Shown here one piece after another: positions 17,893 to 26,006 of a stretch of DNA of 64,000 bases (position 1 is its first letter; the number at the start of each line of letters is the position of its first letter). The notes below the pieces were generated by a model that saw nothing but the letters and a program-made list of their open reading frames with translations, was not told where the DNA came from and ran no database searches. Both the position numbers and the translations under genes were made by a program. Location: positions 1 to 64,000 of the forward strand of contig NZ_BSKJ01000007.1 of the NCBI RefSeq assembly GCF_030159595.1, in the 5' to 3' direction. This DNA comes from Pseudomonas putida. Lineage in GTDB: Bacteria; Pseudomonadota; Gammaproteobacteria; Pseudomonadales; Pseudomonadaceae.

Positions 17893-19551
17893 TTATGGAT
17901 TGGCTCGGTCTGCATGCATGCAATTGCGGCCCGCCTGCTTTGCGATATAGAGCGACTGGTCGGCGCGCTCAAGTAGCGATGATGAGTTATCGAGTGCCGT
18001 TCCATCGGAGCAAGCAATCCCGATACTGACAGTCACATGTCCGAAAGGGCTTGCTTTGTGAGGGATAAGTTCTGAGGCCAAGCGCTCGAGCATCAGACTG
18101 GCAACGACAACCGCTCCGTCGTAGTGGGTATCGGGCAGGATCACAGCCATTTCCTCCCCCCCGTAGCGTGCCAGCAGGTCGTGAGGGCGGCGGATGCAGG
18201 AAGACAGTAGAGCCGCCATCTGCTGTAGGCAGGCGTCGCCAGCCGGATGCCCGTAGGTGTCGTTGAAGCGTTTGAAATGGTCGATGTCGATCATCAGCAA
18301 TGCCAACGTGGTTCCATGTCGATTGGCGCTGCGGATTTCCTGGCTCAGCGCCTTGTCGAAGAAGCGTCGGTTGGCAAGCCCTGTCAGCGCATCGTGCATC
18401 GCTTGGCGTTCAAGCTTTTGGTTACTTTCAAGCAACTCCTGTTGAGTCAGTCGAAGTTTGCTTTCGATCGCATTTCGCCGACTCATGGCACGAATGAGCA
18501 GCCAGCCAATAGCGCCTGTCAGTGTGAGCAGCGTAGAGACTACCAGCAACGACAACAGTGCCTCGAACCGCCAGGCTGCGAGTGCCTCATGCTTGCCCAA
18601 CGCGACCGTTGTCACCAGGGGTAGCTTGTCACTCTTGCGAAATGCATAGAGGCGATCCACGCCGTCCAGGCTGGAGGTGAACGACGCGGTGCCCACTGAT
18701 TGGTCGACGAGGTACTTGGTGTAGATTGGCGACTTCGAAAAGTTGCGATCCATGTCTTGTTCCCGAAAGGGATAACGCACCAGCATGGAACCGTCGGTAT
18801 AGGACAGTCCAATCGCACCGTCATGGCCGACGTCCAGCTTGCCGAAAAGTTGCAGGAAGTTCTCCACGCCAAGCGTTACGGCCACAACACCTGCGAACTC
18901 GCCTTGCTCATTGTTGAATCGCCGGCTGATAGTGATCACCCATTCCTGGGTAGCGCGGCTACGGATGGGTAGCCCGATAAAAGGGTCGCGGGAAGGGTCG
19001 TCGCGGTGGTGGATGAAAAAGGCGCGATCGCTGCTGTTGGCGCCTGCGGGGATTGGACGATTGGATGACATCAGCCAGCGCCCATCCTTGGCGTAGATAG
19101 TGATGCCGCTCATTTGCGGCATCAATGTGTGCTGGCGCTTGACCAGCTGACTCAGTCGTTCGATTTGCGCAGGTCCGGCGCCCTCTGTTTCCAGGCGCTC
19201 GACCAGGCCGAGCAAGAGCAGTGAACTCTGTCGGACGATACCGTCTGAATAGGTGGACAGTGCTTGGGTCAGGTTCAGGCCATGAACGTTAATTTCTTCC
19301 AAGGCGCGTTCACGAGAGGCCATGACCTTCCATAACGTCAATGACGCGAGAGAACAACCGATGATCGATAACAGTAGAACAACGAGATGGATGTCACGCT
19401 TCACGTCAATACCTGATGGAGATTCCGGTTTCTCTTGCGGTTTATTCTTGTTCTCAAGAACGAATCGCGTGATCTTGGCGCTAAGCCTCCTGACGAGCAA
19501 TACAGCGTGCATGCTTATGCAGGGCAGGGGGCGTAGTGATAGGCCAAGCAT
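17893..19551 (-). CDS. Cache-domain diguanylate cyclase with GGEEM active site
   Basis: Up to 552 residues. A membrane helix (about 55-75), an extracytoplasmic PAS-like Cache sensor (about 80-335, with ISRRFNNEQGEFAGVVAVTLGVENF), a second helix (about 340-365), a short coiled coil and a GGDEF domain follow in order. The active site is GGEEM at residues 464-468, with Met in place of the usual Phe. An RxxD inhibitory site (RPHD) is at the right spacing, so it is probably active. The start is uncertain, and the first 50 residues may not be translated. Confidence 0.85.
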   Translation of the reverse strand: MLGLSLRPLPCISMHAVLLVRRLSAKITRFVLENKNKPQEKPESPSGIDVKRDIHLVVLLLSIIGCSLASLTLWKVMASRERALEEINVHGLNLTQALSTYSDGIVRQSSLLLLGLVERLETEGAGPAQIERLSQLVKRQHTLMPQMSGITIYAKDGRWLMSSNRPIPAGANSSDRAFFIHHRDDPSRDPFIGLPIRSRATQEWVITISRRFNNEQGEFAGVVAVTLGVENFLQLFGKLDVGHDGAIGLSYTDGSMLVRYPFREQDMDRNFSKSPIYTKYLVDQSVGTASFTSSLDGVDRLYAFRKSDKLPLVTTVALGKHEALAAWRFEALLSLLVVSTLLTLTGAIGWLLIRAMSRRNAIESKLRLTQQELLESNQKLERQAMHDALTGLANRRFFDKALSQEIRSANRHGTTLALLMIDIDHFKRFNDTYGHPAGDACLQQMAALLSSCIRRPHDLLARYGGEEMAVILPDTHYDGAVVVASLMLERLASELIPHKASPFGHVTVSIGIACSDGTALDNSSSLLERADQSLYIAKQAGRNCMHADRANP

Positions 19552-19706
19552 CTTTTTCCCAAAGACAAAACTAGGCGTCGATGCGATTTAATTAACCAAA
19601 CGGTCAAGAAGTAACCAGTTGGTCCATGCGCAAAAATATAGCATCTAAATTACAGGGATGTCTGGCAAACTGCGCGGCGGTCAGGCACCCGCAGTAGAAG
19701 GCTGCA

Positions 19707-20774
19707 TTATGTCTTCGCCAAGTAGCCGTTGACGTAGCGCACTGTGTTTTCCAATGCGCGTGTCATGTCGGGATGTGTAAACTGGTACTTTCGCTCCAAT
19801 TGCCTGCTGCTGCCCATGTCGAAGCGCTGCGTCTGAATGAAGTTTAATGACTCGGCGCTGATTGCGAGCCGGGTTGCCAATCCGGGAATGGTCAAAAGCG
19901 ACCTGAGCAACCCAATGGGTATATGGCGGCGGGGGGCCTTGACCTCTAGCGTGTTTGCGATCTGCAGAAGCATCTCCTGTAAGTTTGGCGTTTGCTCATA
20001 GAGCGCCAAGACCTGCCGATTCGCCATCGAGGGGTCGAACGCCACGCCAATCATCATCTTCACCAGATAATCGACGCTGACTAATGGCAACCAGTGTCTG
20101 GTGGAGCCGGGGACGGCTTTGAACCGGCCTTGTGCCAGATTTCGAATGAGTTCGGCAAGCGGTTGTCCTTCCAGGATATGCCCGTTCACGCTGTGGCCGC
20201 ACACCGTGGCAGGATGAACAATCGTGTAATCCGCGTCCGTGTCCTGCATGTAACGGATGACTGCAAAATGGGACTCGAGTTTGCTGCCTTCGTAGCCACC
20301 TACACGGCCATAGACTGCAGGCCAATTTGTGTTTTCAGGGCACTCGATATCCACCCCGACACTGGAAAGGTGGGTAAGGTTTTGCAGCATGAAGCCGCCT
20401 ACCATCAGCAATCGGATGCGCCGGCTAGCCGCGAGCCTGGCCACGTTCAGAGCCCCTTGAACATTAACTGCACGCGCGCGCTCCAGTGTCAGCCCCCAGG
20501 AAAACTCGGCAGCGAGATGGAAAAATACAGCGGCCGAGGACACGCGTTCTTCGTCTGCCTCGCTAAGCCCAAGCCCCGTTCTGCTGATATCGCCTTCAAC
20601 CGCATGGATACATTCAGGGTTACCTCCCAGTTGGCCTACCTGATCCCTGAGGCGTTCAATGTTTCCAGGGCGGCGCATAAGCACCCAGGTCTTGTGCCCT
20701 GCCGCAGTAAGGCGGGCCAGTAAATGTTGGCCTACAAACCCACTGCCACCTGTGACGAAGCATTCCACACTCAT
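19707..20774 (-). CDS. NAD(P)-dependent epimerase/dehydratase (extended SDR)
   Basis: 355 residues. The N-terminal Rossmann motif is FVTGGSGFVGQHLLARL (GxxGxxG, residues about 7-23). An active-site region VYGRVGGYEGSKLESH has YxxxK-like spacing, with GGYEGSK carrying Tyr and Lys. The C-terminal half resembles the extended SDR fold of dihydroflavonol reductase or 3-beta-HSD type. It is divergent from a MerR gene, with a MerR-type operator inside its promoter, so it is probably that regulator's target. The substrate is unknown. Confidence 0.82.
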   Translation of the reverse strand: MSVECFVTGGSGFVGQHLLARLTAAGHKTWVLMRRPGNIERLRDQVGQLGGNPECIHAVEGDISRTGLGLSEADEERVSSAAVFFHLAAEFSWGLTLERARAVNVQGALNVARLAASRRIRLLMVGGFMLQNLTHLSSVGVDIECPENTNWPAVYGRVGGYEGSKLESHFAVIRYMQDTDADYTIVHPATVCGHSVNGHILEGQPLAELIRNLAQGRFKAVPGSTRHWLPLVSVDYLVKMMIGVAFDPSMANRQVLALYEQTPNLQEMLLQIANTLEVKAPRRHIPIGLLRSLLTIPGLATRLAISAESLNFIQTQRFDMGSSRQLERKYQFTHPDMTRALENTVRYVNGYLAKT

Positions 20775-20804
20775 GTCTGAGTCCTTGTTTGGATGTTCGG
20801 CGCA

Positions 20805-20835
20805 GGCTAAGGTATAGAGCCAGCTCTAGGGTCAA
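20805..20835 (-). promoter_or_regulatory. MerR-type promoter and operator for the dehydratase gene
   Basis: On the minus strand, TTGACC (20835-20830) is followed by a 19-base spacer and TTAGCC. The spacer contains the inverted repeat TAGAGC-TG-GCTCTA. Over-long 19-base spacers carrying a dyad are the hallmark of MerR-family activated promoters. The site lies between the divergent MerR gene and the epimerase/dehydratase gene. Confidence 0.7.
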
Positions 20836-20847
20836 GGAGTTTCTATC

Positions 20848-21243
20848 GTGAACATTGGGGAGTTGGAGCGCCGGAGTGGGCTCAGTCGCCATGCATTGCG
20901 CTATTACGAGCAGCTCGGGCTTATCGTGCCTCACCGACAAGCCAACAACTACCGCAGTTACAGCGACCAGACCGTTGTTGACTTGGCCTTCATTCAAAGT
21001 GCCCAGAGTGGGGGGTTTTCACTGACGGAGATCGGGGGCATCCTTGCGGCCAGGCGGGGTAATACGATCGATTGTGCGCAAGGTGCGGCCTTGGTCGCTG
21101 CCAAGATGGCTGAGATTCAAACGAAGATCACCACGCTCCAAGCCGCTTATGTTTTTCTGGACGCGGAGCGTGCGAAGCTTGTGGCCAGTGCTATTGCGAA
21201 CGGACAGACTGTTCCTCAACTTCCTGTTCATGGCCATGCTTAG
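20848..21243 (+). CDS. MerR-family transcriptional regulator
   Basis: 131 residues from GTG 20848 with AAGGAG upstream. The N-terminal MerR helix-turn-helix reads MNIGELERRSGLSRHALRYYEQLGL, followed by NNYRSYSD and a dimerisation helix. There is one Cys (Cys76) before the long helix, so no CxxC metal site. That suggests an organic-ligand or redox-responsive member rather than a metal sensor. It probably controls the divergent SDR gene. Confidence 0.88.
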   Translation: MNIGELERRSGLSRHALRYYEQLGLIVPHRQANNYRSYSDQTVVDLAFIQSAQSGGFSLTEIGGILAARRGNTIDCAQGAALVAAKMAEIQTKITTLQAAYVFLDAERAKLVASAIANGQTVPQLPVHGHA

Positions 21244-21307
21244 AGGCAAATCATATTCGCATCAGTGAGCATCGTTTGCGCATGACGCCCTCAGCCAGGC
21301 AGCGCGT

Positions 21308-21514
21308 TCACCGCTGCCTGCGTTGCCACTCGTCTGCCACATCGCCCATGGTGGAGGGGGCCCCGCTCTTGATCCAGGCCATGAAAGGGCGGTCGAACTT
21401 GAAAGCCTCACCACACTCGCGGACCAGAAACTGGCGGACGGTCTGTGTGTTGCGGTAGTGCTTGTCCAGTGGGGTGGCTCTGCTAATCGGCCCGGCGTGC
21501 CAGTCGAAGCTCAT
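21308..21514 (-). CDS. DUF6434-like small protein
   Basis: 68 residues beginning MSFDWHAGPISRATPLDKHY and containing FKFDRPFMAWIKSGAPSTMGDVADEW. This pattern is shared by a widespread small domain also found beside SAP-like modules. ATG 21514 has AAGGAACAGACC upstream, so the seven codons before it are excluded. The function is unknown; the basic, aromatic-rich sequence would suit nucleic-acid binding. Confidence 0.65.
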   Translation of the reverse strand: MSFDWHAGPISRATPLDKHYRNTQTVRQFLVRECGEAFKFDRPFMAWIKSGAPSTMGDVADEWQRRQR

Positions 21515-21540
21515 GGTCTGTTCCTTGACGATCAAGATAG

Positions 21541-21569
21541 AAAAAGCCCGCAGATGGCAGGCTGCGGGC
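21541..21569 (-). terminator. rho-independent terminator of adhP
   Basis: The stem GCCCGCAG/CTGCGGGC with an eight-base loop is followed on the minus strand by TTTTTC, 36 bases after the adhP stop. Confidence 0.85.
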
Positions 21570-21604
21570 GTTGGTGTTGGTCGAAACTGTCAGGCTTCAG
21601 CCTA

Positions 21605-22615
21605 TCAACCTTCGAACTGGATCACCATCCGGCCTTTGATCTTGCCTTCCAGCATCTCGTCGAAGATCTGGTTGATGTCCTCGATCGGCCGCAGGGTCAC
21701 CTTCGGCACTACCTTGCCTTCAGCGGCAAACTGGAAGGCCTCTTGCAGGTCTTGCCGGGTGCCTACCAATGAGCCAACCACTTCGATCCCGTCCAGCACC
21801 AGGCGCGGGATATTCAGGTCCATGGACTCTGACGGAAGCCCGACGGCAACCAGGCGGCCGCCTGCGCGCAGCGCGTCGACGGCCGAGTTGAACGCGGCTT
21901 TGGCAACGGCAGTAACCACAGCCGCATGGGCGCCCCCGGTCTTGGCCTGGATGACTTTCGCGGCGTCTTCAGTGCGTGAGTTGATAACCAGATCGGCGCC
22001 CATTTCGCTGGCGAAGCGCAGTTGCTCTTCGTTTACATCAATGGCGATCACTTTGGCGTTGAAAACGTTCTTGGCGTATTGCAGCGCCAGGTTGCCCAGC
22101 CCGCCTAGTCCGTAGATGGCAATCCATTGGCCAGGGCGGATGTTGGAAATCTTTACCGCCTTGTAGGTGGTCACGCCGGCGCAGGTAACGCTACTGGCGG
22201 CAGCGGAGTCGAGGCCGTCGGGTACTTTGACCGAATAGTCGGCTTTGACGATGCAGGCTTCGGCCATGCCGCCGTCCACGGTGTACCCGGAGTTCTTCAC
22301 CTCGCGGCACAGCGTTTCGTTACCGCTGGTGCAATAGTCGCAATGCCCGCACCCTTGGTAAAACCATGCAACGCTGGCACGGTCGCCCGGCTTGAGTGAG
22401 GTAACACCCGGCCCGACTTCCTGGACCACGCCGATGCCTTCGTGGCCTAGCACGACGCCGGTCTTGTCACCGAAGTCGCCATTTTTTACATGCAGGTCGG
22501 TGTGGCATACACCGCAGCATTGCATCTTCAGCAGCGCTTCGCCGTGTTCGAGGGGGCGCAGGGTTTTCTCAACCACATCCACGCGACGGCCTGGTGCAAC
22601 AACAGCAGCTTTCAT
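21605..22615 (-). CDS. adhP: zinc-dependent alcohol dehydrogenase AdhP
   Basis: 336 residues of the medium-chain zinc ADH family. The catalytic zinc site is CCGVCHTDLHV plus GHEGIGVV, the structural zinc lobe is GCGHCDYCTSGNETLC, and the NAD motif is YGLGGLGNLA. The sequence closely resembles E. coli and Pseudomonas AdhP (propanol-preferring). The product interconverts primary alcohols and aldehydes with NAD(H). A GGAGGCTCTT ribosome site precedes the ATG, and a dedicated terminator follows. Confidence 0.92.
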   Translation of the reverse strand: MKAAVVAPGRRVDVVEKTLRPLEHGEALLKMQCCGVCHTDLHVKNGDFGDKTGVVLGHEGIGVVQEVGPGVTSLKPGDRASVAWFYQGCGHCDYCTSGNETLCREVKNSGYTVDGGMAEACIVKADYSVKVPDGLDSAAASSVTCAGVTTYKAVKISNIRPGQWIAIYGLGGLGNLALQYAKNVFNAKVIAIDVNEEQLRFASEMGADLVINSRTEDAAKVIQAKTGGAHAAVVTAVAKAAFNSAVDALRAGGRLVAVGLPSESMDLNIPRLVLDGIEVVGSLVGTRQDLQEAFQFAAEGKVVPKVTLRPIEDINQIFDEMLEGKIKGRMVIQFEG

Positions 22616-22773
22616 AAGAGCCTCCGTGTCTATCCGAGTGAGCTTGGGTTATCGCTGGGTTAGCATAGCCCTTGCGTGGCCGGGCAAAACTGCTTCAGGT
22701 CATGATCGCTGGCATAAGCCGGAACGCCCGTAGTCAACGCGAAACCTCTCGAACATGGATGGAAGTAATCCTT

Positions 22774-23187
22774 ATGGAAGCGTCAGCCACTTTTTCTACC
22801 TGCAATTTCAAACCCGTGGGCGTAAGCCTTGAGCCTCAGGTCGCAACAGGTTTGCCTGTTTCCGTCAGCACCATGGAAAAGCGGTATTCAGGTGCCATCG
22901 AGGGCACTTCCTCGACGGTGTTCACGGCGGCATTCGATCATGCGACCAGAACCGGTAGCTACATCGCGATTGAAAGCTTCAAGGGCGCAGTGAACGGGAG
23001 GCAGGGGGCGTTCAACTTCATTCATTCTGCTTCTACGAGCGGTACGGATCGTGCGGGCGAGTTCTTCAGCATTGTCGCCGGCAGTGGTACGGATGAGTTG
23101 GCAGGGATCACCGGGGCCGGCGGTATCGCTATCGAGGCAGATGGCACACACCGCATCTGGTTGAGCTACCAGTTCCAGCCAGGCTAG
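22774..23187 (+). CDS. DUF3224 domain protein
   Basis: 137 residues from ATG 22774 with GGAAG eight bases upstream; a longer frame to 22672 is not supported. It is a single beta-rich domain with the DUF3224 pattern: YSGAIEGTSSTVF, then SYIAIESFKGAVNGRQGAFNF and VAGSGTDELAGITGAGG. Relatives have an allene-oxide-cyclase-like barrel, but their role is unknown. It is divergent from adhP. Confidence 0.8.
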   Translation: MEASATFSTCNFKPVGVSLEPQVATGLPVSVSTMEKRYSGAIEGTSSTVFTAAFDHATRTGSYIAIESFKGAVNGRQGAFNFIHSASTSGTDRAGEFFSIVAGSGTDELAGITGAGGIAIEADGTHRIWLSYQFQPG

Positions 23188-23200
23188 CGGCGGGCGCCAC

Positions 23201-23235
23201 AAAAAGAAAAGCCCGCGGCAATGAGGCGGCGGGCT
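23201..23235 (-). terminator. minus-strand rho-independent terminator
   Basis: The stem AGCCCGC/GCGGGCT with a 12-base loop is followed on the minus strand by TTTCTTTTTG. No annotated minus-strand gene lies immediately upstream, so it suggests a small transcript (see the 23201-23330 candidate). It might also serve the plus-strand DUF3224 gene poorly. Confidence 0.6.
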
Positions 23236-23330
23236 GCAAAAACGTACGGAGCAGGGCCAGTGTGCCCATCCGTTTGTCAGCATTTCGTGAAGCGCAGGTC
23301 ATGAGGCTGTCATGTGCGTAATACCATAAA
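23201..23330 (-). ncRNA. candidate small RNA between two minus-strand terminators
   Basis: The segment contains an imperfect hairpin (ACGGATGGGC...GCCCTGCTCCGT, around 23244-23275) followed by a terminator with a T-run, the usual layout of an intergenic sRNA. No clear promoter was identified, and an upstream terminator at 23328 separates it from the DoxX gene. Confidence 0.25.
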
Positions 23331-23353
23331 AAAGCCCGCCATGAGGGGCGGGC
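23328..23353 (-). terminator. second minus-strand terminator
   Basis: The stem GCCCGCC/GGCGGGC with a loop of about six bases is followed on the minus strand by TTTTTTATGG. It may end the DoxX transcript after it runs antisense to the acidic-protein gene. Confidence 0.7.
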
Positions 23354-23477
23354 AAAAGACGTTTGAAGGGAGAGCCTGCAGGCTGCGCCCGGCCGGTTAA
23401 CCCAGGATTAAGTGGCAACGCATTGACCCAGGATCCTGATCAGCCTATATAGGCCTGCCATCACGCCAGGAGCCAGC

Positions 23478-23675
23478 ATGCACGACGAAGACGACCTGCA
23501 CGAACCCGAGCACGATCACCTGCTCGACCGTGAGTTTCTCTATGACGACCTGGAGTACGAGGCGGATGCCCAGGGCGCCGAGGATGAGGTGGAAGAAGAC
23601 GAGGAAACGCTGGATGACCTCGATGACGAGGAGCGGGACCACCCAGCCTGGTTCGACGATTGCGAAGACGACTGA
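23478..23675 (+). CDS. extremely acidic small protein
   Basis: 65 residues, of which 34 are Asp or Glu. AGGAGCCAGC directly precedes the ATG, so translation is likely. There are three His near the N-terminus, and the aromatic residues FLYDDLEY and WF suggest a short folded or binding segment. Possible roles are a nucleic-acid mimic, a cation buffer or a chaperone-like partner, but nothing in the sequence decides. Its stop lies two bases from that of the convergent DoxX gene. Confidence 0.65.
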   Translation: MHDEDDLHEPEHDHLLDREFLYDDLEYEADAQGAEDEVEEDEETLDDLDDEERDHPAWFDDCEDD

Positions 23676-23676
23676 C

Positions 23677-24090
23677 TCAGCGGCCGTCCACCGAGAAACG
23701 CCCTGGGCCGCTCACGGCCAGCAATAGCAGGCCGCCCATGATGGCGAGGTTTTTCAGGAACTGGGTCATGTTGGCGCTGCGCTCGGGGTCGACCATGTTC
23801 CAGAACGGGTGGCCCAGCAGCGCCGTGCCCAGTACGAACAGTGCGAACAGAAACGCCAGCGGCCGGGTGTAGAAGCCGAGGATCAGCAGAATGCCGACCA
23901 CGAACTCCATGAGCACGGCAACCGCTGCCGCCAGCATAGGGGCAGGGGCACCCAACGAGGTCATGTAGCCAACCGTGCCATCAAAGCCGGTCAGCTTGGC
24001 CCAGCCAGACAAGATGAACAGGATCATCAGCAGCACGCGGGCAATCAGGATAATGATGTCGCGTTGGCCATCGAACAGGGAGTAGCGCAT
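23677..24090 (-). CDS. DoxX-family membrane protein
   Basis: 137 residues with four transmembrane helices. The DoxX signature is LILFILSGWAKLTGFDGTVGYMTSLG-like near the N-terminus, with ALLGHPFWN in the third segment. ATG 24090 gives the typical short N-terminus; a longer frame to 24144 is unlikely. Family members are linked to thiosulfate or quinone redox chemistry and to oxidative stress. Confidence 0.85.
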   Translation of the reverse strand: MRYSLFDGQRDIIILIARVLLMILFILSGWAKLTGFDGTVGYMTSLGAPAPMLAAAVAVLMEFVVGILLILGFYTRPLAFLFALFVLGTALLGHPFWNMVDPERSANMTQFLKNLAIMGGLLLLAVSGPGRFSVDGR

Positions 24091-24158
24091 GGCGGCGTTC
24101 CAGTGGACGAGTACACGCTCCACTCTAGCAGCTGCGCAAGACATTGCTGGCAGGCAGC

Positions 24159-24179
24159 AAAAAAGCGCCGCAAGGGCGC
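24159..24179 (-). terminator. terminator of tRNA-Leu
   Basis: The stem GCGCC/GGCGC, extended by flanking A-U pairs, is followed on the minus strand by six T. It begins 16 bases past the tRNA 3' end. Confidence 0.75.
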
Positions 24180-24194
24180 CTTTTCAAAGAAGTT

Positions 24195-24279
24195 TGGTGC
24201 GAGTGGCGGGACTCGAACCCGCAAGGCTCACGCCGACAGATTTTAAGTCTGCTGTGTATACCAATTCCACCACACTCGC
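24195..24279 (-). tRNA. tRNA-Leu (anticodon TAA)
   Basis: 85 bases, a class II tRNA with a long variable arm (GTCGGCGTGAGCC region). The acceptor is GCGAGTG/CACTCGC, the anticodon loop in CAGACTTAAAATCTG reads TAA, the T arm is GCGGGTTCGAGTCCCGC, and CCA is encoded. Confidence 0.95.
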
Positions 24280-24343
24280 ACATATGAAGGGGTCGTACCG
24301 ACCGGCTCGCTTCTAAGCAGAAGGGCTTCGCAATCAAGCGCGC

Positions 24344-24372
24344 TTTATAACCCATTGTTATAGTTGAGTCAA
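24344..24372 (-). promoter_or_regulatory. sigma-70 promoter of tRNA-Leu
   Basis: On the minus strand, TTGACT, a 17-base spacer, and TATAAA are followed by a GCGCGC discriminator, about 65 bases upstream of the tRNA. This is a near-consensus stable-RNA promoter. Confidence 0.8.
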
Positions 24373-24480
24373 CCGCAGCACCTATGATCAACAGAATGAA
24401 GGGTCGATCGAACCGGCAATTGACACCTTGCTGTCATTACGCCACTGTTGCCCTTTTATTGGATCCAAGAGTATGCGCCG

Positions 24481-24756
24481 ATGACTCAGTCTGACGCTTG
24501 CGAGCGCGTCGTGCGCCCACGGCTGTTCTGGCGGCTGCTGTTTGCGCAGGTGATCGTGTTGGGGGCTTTTCTCTACCTCAGCCTGGTCAGCCTGGGTGTT
24601 TACCTGCTGATGGTGGGGTTGGATGTCGAACATCCTCAGCCGCAGCGGCTGATGGCCTTGGCAGGGGGCGGGTTTATCATGCTGGTTGGCCTGTGGCTGC
24701 TGAAAATAGCCATGCCACGGCGCATCAGCCCGACGTTGGTCGAGCCTGAGCGTTGA
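24481..24756 (+). CDS. two-helix membrane protein of unknown function
   Basis: 91 residues from ATG 24481, with AAGAG about ten bases upstream. A short cytoplasmic head is followed by helix 1 (about 25-50, FAQVIVLGAFLYLSLVSLGVYLLMVGL) and helix 2 (about 60-78), then a basic tail. No family is recognised. It sits 84 bases before the PAS-kinase operon in the same direction and could be its first gene. Confidence 0.65.
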   Translation: MTQSDACERVVRPRLFWRLLFAQVIVLGAFLYLSLVSLGVYLLMVGLDVEHPQPQRLMALAGGGFIMLVGLWLLKIAMPRRISPTLVEPER

Positions 24757-24840
24757 CCGTCGGTAGCCCCACGGCTGTCTATCGCAGGGCGCGTTCGGCT
24801 AAGCTCATTTTGTCCCTCCTGCTGTGCCAGTGGAGTTTGC

Positions 24841-26001
24841 ATGGTTTCAGCTGACTGTCTCGACCACCCCGTCATGCCTGCCCACCGCTATGAGCAGTTG
24901 GTTCAGTCGGTGGTGGATTACGCCATCTACATGCTTGACCCATCCGGTCATGTGGTGTCGTGGAATGCCGGTGCGCAACGGATAAAGGGTTACCGTGCCG
25001 ATGAAGTGATCGGCAAGCATTTTTCGCTGTTCTTCACGCCTCAGGATTGTGCCGAAGGCCGTCCCGAGCGCTTGCTGCGCCAGGCGCTGGAGCAGGGCGT
25101 GGCGCAGGATGAAGGGTGGCGCGTGCGCAAGGACGGTACACAGTTCTGGGCCTTGGCGGCGCTGGACGTGATCCGCGATGACCAGGGCCAGATCATCGGC
25201 CTGGCCAAGGTCACGCGGGACATCACCGACCGCCGCGAGTCAGCGATGCAGCTGGACGCGGTGCGTGCTCAGCTGTTCCAGGCGCAGAAGCTGGAGGCCC
25301 TCGGCCAATTGACCGGGGGCTTGGCGCATGACTTCAATAACATGCTGACCATCATCCTCAGTTCGGCGCGCCTGGCGCTGGCCACTCAGGACCCGGCGCG
25401 TGCCCAGCGCATGCTGCAGCATATTCTCGATGCCGGGCAGCGGGGCACCGAACTGACCCAGCAACTGCTCAGCTTTGCCCGCCACCGCCAGCTCGATGTC
25501 GCTCGCGTCGCCCCAGCGGATCTTGTTGCGGCCACCCGAGGCCTGCTGGAACATGCCCTGCCAGGTTCGATTGACCTGCAGGTGCAGTTGCAGGCGGACT
25601 TGCCAATGATCGAAGTGGATGCCGGGCAGTTGCAGATGGTGCTGCTGAACCTGTTGTTCAATGCCCGGGATGCTATCGCAGGAGAGGGCCGAATCGGCTT
25701 GGCGGCCGAGGTGGTCGAGCTGGCTGGGGAAGTAGATGGGCTGCGCGGCAGTTTCGTGCGCTTCGTGGTGGAAGACAGCGGCGAAGGGATTGCGCCGGAC
25801 GTTTTGCCGCGTATCTTCGAGCCCTTCTTCACGACCAAGCCCTTTGGCAAGGGCACTGGCCTAGGCCTTAGCCAGGTGTATGGCTTTGCCAGGCAGAGCG
25901 GCGGCGCCATTTATGTGGTAAGTGAGCCCGGCCATGGAACTTCCATGCAGCTTTACTTGCCAACGTATCAGGATAGGACCAACAGCCAACTCGACAGGTA
26001 A
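24841..26001 (+). CDS. PAS-domain sensor histidine kinase
   Basis: 386 residues with no membrane segment. A PAS domain (about 15-135; WNAGAQRIKGYRADEVIGKHFSLFF) is followed by a HisKA dimerisation helix with phospho-acceptor His163 in GGLAHDFNNMLT, then a HATPase domain with N box NLLFNARDAI, G1 EDSGEGI, F box FEPFFTTK and G2 GKGTGLGL. HDFNN-type kinases often act with stand-alone receivers. The gene is followed after five bases by the KaiC-like ATPase and then by a receiver, which forms one operon. Confidence 0.92.
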   Translation: MVSADCLDHPVMPAHRYEQLVQSVVDYAIYMLDPSGHVVSWNAGAQRIKGYRADEVIGKHFSLFFTPQDCAEGRPERLLRQALEQGVAQDEGWRVRKDGTQFWALAALDVIRDDQGQIIGLAKVTRDITDRRESAMQLDAVRAQLFQAQKLEALGQLTGGLAHDFNNMLTIILSSARLALATQDPARAQRMLQHILDAGQRGTELTQQLLSFARHRQLDVARVAPADLVAATRGLLEHALPGSIDLQVQLQADLPMIEVDAGQLQMVLLNLLFNARDAIAGEGRIGLAAEVVELAGEVDGLRGSFVRFVVEDSGEGIAPDVLPRIFEPFFTTKPFGKGTGLGLSQVYGFARQSGGAIYVVSEPGHGTSMQLYLPTYQDRTNSQLDR

Positions 26002-26006
26002 ACATC

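Noticed and set aside
14612..21310. Direct repeats (attL/attR) flanking an island at tRNA-Cys
   Set aside because: No second copy of the tRNA-Cys 3' end was seen by eye in the window, so no attachment site is claimed.
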